From: Chrysomallon squamiferum
Taxonomy: Eukaryota > Mollusca > Gastropoda > Neomphalida > Peltospiridae
Direction: 5' to 3'
Assembly (NCBI GenBank): GCA_012295275.1
Contig: CM022665.1
Coordinates: 21,548,502 to 21,612,501 of the forward strand
DNA: 64,000 bases
The notes beneath the pieces were generated by a model. It was not told where the DNA came from. It saw nothing but the letters and a program-made list of their open reading frames with translations, and made no database searches. Every line of letters begins with the position of its first letter. Within the stretch, counting starts at the first letter, position 1. Shown here in pieces: positions 63,092 to 64,000 of the stretch. The position numbers and the translations under genes are program-made.

Positions 63092-64000
63092 TGTGCGTGT
63101 GCGTGTGTGTGTGTGTGTGTGCATGTGTGTGTGTTTCTCTCTTTCTCTCTCACCCAAACACATGTAAGCCCGCACTCGTGCATTTTAAGTTATCCCAGTA
63201 CTGGAAACTGATTTTGGGTTTTAACATTACGACGTACTTTTAACGGACAATAACATTCGTTTAATTCCATTATCTATCAACCCATTCTGGTCTATAATGA
63301 AAAGAATATATTAATTATTATAAGTATGATAAAAAGCATCAATATATAATTTTTTTAACTGAAACGTCCAATTTTCGTTTACCCCAAGGAATGTCTAAGC
63401 TGGAAAACTAGAGAATATGGCCCGAATTCATGCAAAGGAACCAAGTCTAGAATTCACCTGGGCTCTGTAATTTGATAAAACTGTGAAACCGCACAGCTAT
63501 AAATCATCTTACATCGTAATGGTTTAGAATAATTCAAAACTATTCAGCAAAATTAATCTAAATGCTTCCTTCTTTAAAAAGGAAAGCAAGAAAAAGGTCT
63601 ATGAAAAGTAAGAAAAGAAAAGAAAAGAAAAAGAAAAGTATAAACTTTGGCAAAAGAAGAAGAAATATACAAACAAAAGATTAAAGTTATAAAAGAAGTA
63701 TCGGGTTAAAATTCATTATAATTAATTTAAAGATCAAAACAAGAGTGAAAGAAAAATGCATTTTACAAACTTGTTTACTTAAAATAAAATTCAACGAGCT
63801 GTTTTCTGTAAACAAAAGACAAAATACGTGTGTAACAAGCATGTTTAGTCGGCAGTTACAATGACCCTTCAAAAAGCGTTCAAAGAAAAACAAACGTAGC
63901 TTACCTGAACGAATGCAATCGGCCAAAGTTCCTCCGAGTGTTGTTTTTTTATCTTTCAGTTTTTCAAAAACTTCCTTTGTCAAATGTTTTTTCAACAGCG
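20299..64000 (-). CDS. Two-domain arginine kinase, 5' end off window (12 coding exons)
   Basis: ATP:guanidino phosphotransferase that reversibly phosphorylates arginine to buffer cellular ATP. Exons, in order: 64000-63905 (partial), 32704-32436, 30654-30506, 27330-27165, 26169-25989, 25653-25509, 24559-24405, 23962-23694, 23031-22883, 22440-22275, 21302-21122, 20480-20299. All phases agree and sum to exactly 701 codons plus TAA. Each domain has the substrate loop DSGVGIYA, nucleotide-binding arginines in ISTR(V/I)RV, NEEDHLR, the reactive cysteine in [15 protein letters not shown] and GEHTESEGG, so both look active. The loop length and motifs indicate arginine kinase rather than creatine or taurocyamine kinase. 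Fused two-domain arginine kinases are known from bivalves and some cnidarians. The C-terminus ends [10 protein letters not shown], a CaaX-like motif. The missing N-terminus should be a few dozen residues. Confidence 0.92.
20481..21121 (-). repeat. Tandem units (about 120 bp) in the last kinase intron
   Basis: Intron between exons 11 and 12. Three to five degenerate units recur with the core TTCCGTTACCTGGAGACGTA (around 20,870, 20,990 and 21,112) followed by TTTACGTTACGTTTTCC-like sequence. On the minus strand each unit contains CAG|GTAACGG, resembling the genuine donor of exon 11. Confidence 0.75.
21122..21302 (-). CDS. Arginine kinase domain 2, exon 11 (reactive cysteine)
   Basis: 181 nt, phases 0 to 1; acceptor CACTTTTTAAAAG (unusually A-rich just before AG), donor AGAG|GTAACC. 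It encodes [38 protein letters not shown] and YKLQARG. Degenerate copies of the donor and its flank recur in the adjacent intron. Confidence 0.93.
21655..22245 (-). repeat. Tandem units (about 125 bp) in the intron between exons 10 and 11
   Basis: About five degenerate copies share TTTTAAGTGTTATGTAATTT, AAGACATTTA, CTAATCCC and GTGAATAT(T/A)GCT. The array occupies most of the intron upstream of exon 11. Confidence 0.75.
22275..22440 (-). CDS. Arginine kinase domain 2, exon 10 (NEEDHLR)
   Basis: 166 nt, phases 2 to 0; acceptor TTATTTAG, donor ACA|GTAAGT. It encodes [38 protein letters not shown] and ends AAIYKRLVT. The catalytic glutamate and the following arginine are intact, so domain 2 is not a degenerate partner. 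Confidence 0.93.
22883..23031 (-). CDS. Arginine kinase domain 2, exon 9
   Basis: 149 nt, phases 0 to 2; acceptor GTGGTTTCAG, donor GACCG|GTCAGT. It encodes [33 protein letters not shown] and [10 protein letters not shown]. The acceptor is directly preceded (plus-strand side) by an array of GTGAATCAATTA-like units. Confidence 0.93.
23036..23330 (-). repeat. GTGAATCAATTA-like short tandem array beside exon 9
   Basis: Intron between exons 8 and 9. Many degenerate units of roughly 12-20 bp (GTGAATCAATTAG, GAGAATCAACTGG, GGTAAATCGA) start a few bases from the exon 9 acceptor and fade out at about 23.33 kb. Confidence 0.75.
23332..23693 (-). other. Rest of the intron between kinase exons 8 and 9
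   Basis: AT-rich unique sequence with no recognisable feature beyond the splice signals. Confidence 0.6.
23694..23962 (-). CDS. Arginine kinase domain 2, exon 8
   Basis: 269 nt, same length and phase as its domain 1 partner; acceptor TTATTCAG, donor GAG|GTTAGC. It encodes [31 protein letters not shown] and [18 protein letters not shown]. Substrate-loop aspartate, serine, glycine, valine and tyrosine and both nucleotide-binding arginines are present. Confidence 0.93.
23963..24404 (-). other. Kinase intron between exons 7 and 8
   Basis: 442 bp. It has a GTT microsatellite near the donor (24,360-24,375); otherwise AT-rich unique sequence. Confidence 0.7.
24405..24559 (-). CDS. Arginine kinase domain 2, exon 7 (linker and N-terminal lobe)
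   Basis: 155 nt, phases 2 to 1; acceptor TTTTTAATTTTAG, donor TCAG|GTAAAT. It encodes [38 protein letters not shown] and ends LGDCIKS. The stretch up to NCKS corresponds to the N-terminal helix of single-domain enzymes and here doubles as the interdomain linker. The in-frame Met of EEMFEH could be the remnant of an old start codon, but nothing in the sequence proves that. Confidence 0.9.
24560..25508 (-). other. Linker intron between domain 1 and domain 2 (949 bp)
   Basis: Separates the last exon of domain 1 from the first of domain 2. It contains GTA-type trinucleotides (24,625-24,810) and an ATT/GTA/GTT block (25,165-25,350). The donor end overlaps in-frame TAA TAA. No initiator exon or obvious promoter for domain 2 is visible. 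Confidence 0.7.
25509..25653 (-). CDS. Arginine kinase domain 1, exon 6 (flexible loop and linker start)
   Basis: 145 nt, phases 1 to 2; acceptor TTTTCTTTTCAG, donor TCATG|GTAATA. It encodes [30 protein letters not shown] and ends [11 protein letters not shown]. The glutamate of GEHTE belongs to the mobile loop that closes over substrate. Read through the donor, the frame continues TGG TAA TAA, so an unspliced transcript stops exactly where single-domain kinases end. Spliced, tryptophan is completed by the first base of the next exon. Confidence 0.9.
25735..25977. repeat. Compound TG / GA / CA microsatellite
   Basis: TG run, then two GA runs separated by a short unique segment, then a long CA run. 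It fills most of the 335-bp intron between kinase exons 5 and 6. TG and CA arms are complementary and could pair across the intron. Apparent long frames here are repeat translations. Confidence 0.9.
25989..26169 (-). CDS. Arginine kinase domain 1, exon 5 (reactive cysteine)
   Basis: 181 nt, phases 0 to 1; acceptor GTCGTTCAG, donor AGAG|GTAGGT. It encodes [38 protein letters not shown] and ends YHLQARG. The cysteine in TFCPSN is the reactive residue near the guanidino group, and the arginines in LRAS and QARG contact ATP. The donor abuts a CA/GT microsatellite block of about 240 bp that fills most of the next intron. Confidence 0.93.
26170..27164 (-). other. Kinase intron between exons 4 and 5
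   Basis: 995 bp, with a TTA/TAA palindrome (26,471-26,545) and otherwise AT-rich unique sequence. Confidence 0.7.
26471..26545. repeat. TTA/TAA microsatellite palindrome
   Basis: A run of TTA units turns directly into a run of AAT units, so the halves are reverse complements with almost no loop: a potential hairpin of about 25-30 bp. Confidence 0.8.
27165..27330 (-). CDS. Arginine kinase domain 1, exon 4 (NEEDHLR)
   Basis: 166 nt, phases 2 to 0; acceptor TTAACAG, donor AAG|GTCTGT (a weaker donor). It encodes [18 protein letters not shown], then [20 protein letters not shown]. The glutamate of NEED is a catalytic base in the family and the following arginine binds nucleotide. Valine before NEED is normal for this family (as in horseshoe crab enzyme). 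Confidence 0.93.
27430..28110 (-). repeat. About 105-bp tandem units in the intron between exons 3 and 4
   Basis: About six degenerate copies share AACGACATTTCCTCAAACAG, AGTTAATAGCAACTTCATGA and AGAAATATGTGAACTGAAT, separated by A-rich spacers. Confidence 0.75.
28355..28509. mobile_element. Non-autonomous hAT-type MITE (155 bp)
   Basis: Terminal inverted repeats CAGTCATGGGCAAACGT and (reverse complement of the right end) CAGGCATGGGCAACCTTT. Flanked by a perfect 8-bp direct repeat GTCTAGAG at 28347-28354 and 28510-28517. An 8-bp target duplication and CAG...TGGGCAA ends are hallmarks of the hAT superfamily. It has no coding capacity, so it must have been moved by a transposase elsewhere. It lies in the kinase intron between exons 3 and 4. 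Confidence 0.85.
28518..30505 (-). other. Remainder of kinase intron between exons 3 and 4
   Basis: Unique AT-rich DNA with poly-T (28,892-28,915), ATT/AGT/AGC (29,296-29,346), CA (29,540-29,578), TATG-rich (29,580-29,800), TG/TGCG (30,045-30,115) and TAA (30,428-30,483) microsatellites. No coding exon recognised. Confidence 0.7.
30506..30654 (-). CDS. Arginine kinase domain 1, exon 3
   Basis: 149 nt, phases 0 to 2; acceptor TTTTTTCTGGCAG, donor GACAG|GTGATT. It encodes [16 protein letters not shown] through [17 protein letters not shown] to HFLFNDHDR, the usual alpha-helical stretch of the family. The arginine of NDHDRF is the partner of the substrate-loop aspartate. Upstream, tandem copies of this exon's acceptor region lie at 30.65-31.0 kb. 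Confidence 0.93.
30655..31010 (-). repeat. About 110-bp tandem units copying the exon 3 acceptor region
   Basis: Three or four degenerate units share AACAAGCCATGAATTTTATT, AAAGGATTAACATACACCGA and GGCAGCGTTGCAGTTAGA. The last motif in each unit resembles the exon 3 acceptor region (plus strand GTTGCTGCCAGAAAAAACAA). Confidence 0.7.
31130..31390. repeat. Degenerate AGT/AAT trinucleotide block
   Basis: Interrupted AGT, AAT and AGC units in the kinase intron between exons 2 and 3. Confidence 0.85.
32158..32241 (+). repeat. Dispersed repeat copy 1 with TTA tail (inverted relative to 41.6 kb)
   Basis: A 70-bp core beginning TACTAATTATTGTGTACACA and ending GATGTGGTCACT runs into a TTA microsatellite. 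The same 70 bp occur in reverse complement at 41606-41675 without a mismatch. It lies about 195 bp from kinase exon 2. A core joined to a microsatellite tail suggests a retroposon 3' end or microsatellite-linked element; no family recognised. Confidence 0.85.
32436..32704 (-). CDS. Arginine kinase domain 1, exon 2 (substrate loop, first nucleotide-binding arginines)
   Basis: 269 nt between acceptor TACATTTCAG and donor GAG|GTGTGT. It encodes window residues 32-121: [18 protein letters not shown] carries the guanidino-specificity loop, [10 protein letters not shown] follows, and [18 protein letters not shown] carries two ATP-contacting arginines. About 58 of 90 residues match the equivalent domain 2 exon by my hand count. 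The aspartate before SGVG, which in family structures pairs with an arginine of the other lobe, is kept. Confidence 0.93.
33545..33885. repeat. ATT/AGT/AGC trinucleotide block
   Basis: A clean ATT run followed by long interrupted AGT/AGC units. It yields long false frames of Asn, Ser, Thr or Leu on both strands. Confidence 0.85.
34260..34690. repeat. TATG/GTAT-rich tetranucleotide block
   Basis: Interrupted GTATGTATG units with TG and CA runs. Apparent cysteine/valine- and threonine/histidine-rich frames are repeat translations. Confidence 0.85.
35085..35345. repeat. TTTA-rich tract
   Basis: Degenerate TTTATTTA/TTCATTTA units over about 260 bp. Confidence 0.8.
36607..36785. repeat. ACAC/ACATACAC-rich tract
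   Basis: Degenerate ACACATACAC-type units ending in a pure CA run. Confidence 0.8.
37825..38145. repeat. About 65-bp tandem array (5 degenerate copies)
   Basis: Units share TCAGAATACAGTGGCAGTCC, TTTTATGGATATTAAACT and GGAACGATGTTACAA-like parts. Divergence between copies is high, so this is an old array. Confidence 0.75.
39570..40081. repeat. Compound CACAGA / CTCA / GTCT / CT-rich array
   Basis: A CA-rich stretch, CACT and GTCT runs, a pyrimidine-only stretch with CTCCC units, a TTTCAGTCTTTCTCTC minisatellite and a terminal TC run of about 60 bp. One strand is nearly pure pyrimidine for about 420 bp. Confidence 0.9.
40575..40692. repeat. AAT/AGT microsatellite
   Basis: Interrupted AAT, AAC and AGT units ending in a clean AAT run. 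Confidence 0.9.
41592..41675 (-). repeat. Dispersed repeat copy 2 (inverted copy of 32.16 kb)
   Basis: Core at 41606-41675 is the exact reverse complement of the 32158-32227 core and is again joined to a TAA/TTA microsatellite at the same point. It lies in the large kinase intron, so the two copies flank exon 2 in opposite orientation. Confidence 0.85.
42098..42149 (+). mobile_element. Possible SINE fragment
   Basis: Segment CCGTGCGCAGATACAGGGGC followed by GGGACGCAGTTAGCGCG. It resembles the head of a tRNA-derived SINE common in molluscan genomes (GGGGCGGGACGTAG...), but the A/B-box body is missing and a CA repeat follows. Recalled from memory, not searched. Confidence 0.3.
43590..44417. 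repeat. 28-bp satellite, about 29 copies, two interspersed variants
   Basis: Unit CATTAAACAACAGTCTACAT plus ATCGCCAT or AGCTCCAT (with ATT for CAT in the second variant). Variants ATCGCC...CATT and AGCTCC...TATT alternate irregularly and copies are otherwise nearly identical, implying recent expansion and homogenisation. Confidence 0.95.
46915..47058. repeat. AGC/AAC/AGT trinucleotide block
   Basis: Interrupted AGCAAC and AGT units, about 140 bp, close to the candidate exon at 47.2 kb. Confidence 0.85.
47201..47287 (-). CDS. Candidate exon 2 of an unknown gene inside the kinase intron
   Basis: 87 nt (29 codons) between acceptor GTTGTTTTTAG and donor AAG|GTGCGA, phase 0 at both ends. It encodes [20 protein letters not shown] within its 29 residues, compositionally protein-like and much more GC-rich than its surroundings. 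It can follow the exon at 49.1 kb in phase. The frame has a stop just upstream, so it depends on splicing. I do not recognise the family. It cannot join kinase exon 2, which needs phase 1. Confidence 0.45.
48738..49015. repeat. 26-bp satellite, about 10 copies
   Basis: Unit TTACAAATCTGTGTTTATTG plus GAAACA (variants GAGACACG and GAGAAACG). Copies become most alike at 48.89-49.0 kb. It sits just downstream, in transcription sense, of the candidate exon at 49.1 kb. Confidence 0.9.
49101..49313 (-). CDS. Candidate first exon of an unknown gene inside the kinase intron
   Basis: Open from ATG at 49313 (A at -3) to donor TTTCAG|GTGTGT at 49100: 71 codons, phase 0. The product is hydrophilic, with [14 protein letters not shown] at its start, a serine/basic stretch MSRSQSDLN and [17 protein letters not shown], ending [12 protein letters not shown]. 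Composition is coding-like rather than repeat-derived. The frame is open about 20 codons further upstream, so an upstream acceptor is possible. A second donor 27 bp on gives an in-frame longer form. Family unknown; SRSQS could be a phosphorylation site. Confidence 0.5.
51398..51536 (+). CDS. Candidate plus-strand exon, unknown
   Basis: Bounded by acceptor ATATTTGGTTTCAG and donor AAGCAG|GTGCGT, 139 nt, phase 2 to 0. The open frame encodes [18 protein letters not shown] and later [17 protein letters not shown]. The GC-rich, non-repetitive composition stands out from flanking DNA. No family recognised and no partner exon identified; the strand is opposite to the kinase gene. Confidence 0.25.
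52995..53277. repeat. TTA / CTACCA / TTA compound array
   Basis: Trinucleotides, then a clean hexanucleotide CTACCA run of about 110 bp (53.10-53.21 kb), then a TTA run of about 50 bp. It would translate to alternating His/Tyr or poly-Thr, which is an artefact. Confidence 0.95.
55585..55717. repeat. GAGAGT / GACA / GA purine-rich repeat
   Basis: GAGTGA units, then GACA and finally a GA run. Confidence 0.9.
55890..56110. repeat. About 115-bp tandem duplication
   Basis: Two units share CAGATTAATGAATTGTACCC (second copy CAGATAAATGAATTATATAC), ACGAAAGCCAGA, CAGTGCTTCATTGGTTTT and TTATGGTACGCACTGT. Confidence 0.75.
56540..56720. repeat. GATGAT/ATG-rich block
   Basis: Interrupted GAT and ATT trinucleotides over about 180 bp. 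Confidence 0.8.
57055..57305. repeat. TGTC/TATC-rich tetranucleotide block
   Basis: Degenerate TGTC and TATC units (CTATCTATCTGTCTGTCTGT). Confidence 0.85.
60220..60560. repeat. About 65-bp tandem array
   Basis: Five degenerate copies share CAATGAAATGCAAGAGAAAA, GATGAATAATAA and GACAGACA(C/T)TC(G/A)(T/G)ACACATCA. Confidence 0.75.
61123..61195. repeat. CTA then CCA trinucleotide array
   Basis: A clean CTA run passes into a clean CCA run. Confidence 0.95.
61905..62300. repeat. AGT/AGC/GTA degenerate trinucleotide block
   Basis: About 400 bp of interrupted AGT, AGC and GTG units; the minus strand reads as a false Thr/Ala/Ser-rich protein. Confidence 0.9.
63037..63135. repeat. TC then TG microsatellite
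   Basis: A TC run of about 50 bp followed by TG/TGCG units. Confidence 0.95.
63905..64000 (-). CDS. Arginine kinase domain 1, first visible exon (partial)
   Basis: Begins off the right edge. It encodes [18 protein letters not shown] and ends ADCIRS plus one base; donor TCAG|GTAAGC, phase 1. It aligns with the start of domain 2 ([17 protein letters not shown], then GDCIKS). It joins in phase with the exon at 32704, giving [10 protein letters not shown]. No other candidate first exon was found between, so the intervening intron is 31.2 kb. It could instead belong to a neighbouring kinase copy, though phase and sequence favour this gene. Confidence 0.8.

Larger units (their letters stand above)
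32705..63904 (-). other. First visible arginine kinase intron (31.2 kb)
   Basis: Bounded by GTAAGC at 63904 and TTTCAG at 32705. Other introns of this gene are 0.3-3.2 kb. It contains satellites, many microsatellites, candidate exons of an unknown gene at 49.1 and 47.2 kb (minus) and one at 51.4 kb (plus). Stretches not listed separately (for example 44.4-46.9, 49.5-51.3, 51.8-52.9, 53.7-55.5 and 62.3-63.0 kb) are AT-rich unique DNA with nothing I can name. Confidence 0.7.

Overview
The window is AT-rich, intron-rich and full of microsatellites and short tandem repeats, which marks it as animal (metazoan) nuclear DNA. The two recognisable genes are both on the minus strand and are split into small exons with consensus splice sites. 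A fused two-domain arginine kinase points to an invertebrate, most likely a mollusc or another lophotrochozoan; the species cannot be told from the sequence.

Left part (1-11,500): the 5' portion of a tyrosine hydroxylase gene (TH, catecholamine synthesis). It is transcribed leftward from an ATG at 11,088, and three coding exons (11,020-11,088, 4,565-4,810, 347-530) carry the N-terminal regulatory segment with its phosphoserine motif and most of the ACT domain. The catalytic domain lies beyond the left edge. Intron 1 holds a 34-bp satellite of about 22 copies and a TG microsatellite just after the donor; intron 2 is mostly simple repeat.

Middle-left (11,500-20,200): intergenic DNA between the TH 5' end and the arginine kinase 3' end, holding a perfect CRE palindrome, poly-purine and ACAT tracts, and two small tandem arrays, with no recognisable gene.

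Centre (20,299-32,704, plus one exon at the right edge, 63,905-64,000): a two-domain arginine kinase (phosphagen kinase). Twelve coding exons give 701 in-frame residues and a stop; only the first few dozen residues are missing off the right edge. The two domains have matching exon lengths (269, 149, 166 and 181 nt) and phases, so the gene arose by tandem duplication and fusion. The linker donor overlaps what looks like the old stop codon of domain 1. Domain 2 ends in a basic tail and a CaaX-like tetrapeptide, CIVL, suggesting prenylation and membrane anchoring of the ATP-buffering enzyme.

Right part (32,705-63,904): a 31.2-kb first intron of the kinase gene, far longer than its other introns (0.3-3.2 kb). 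It carries a 28-bp satellite (43.6-44.4 kb), a 26-bp satellite (48.7-49.0 kb), many microsatellites, and a candidate unknown gene on the same strand (exons at 49.1 and 47.2 kb). A weaker candidate exon lies on the plus strand at 51.4 kb. A hAT-type MITE with a perfect 8-bp target duplication sits in a kinase intron, and a perfect 70-bp inverted repeat pair flanks kinase exon 2.
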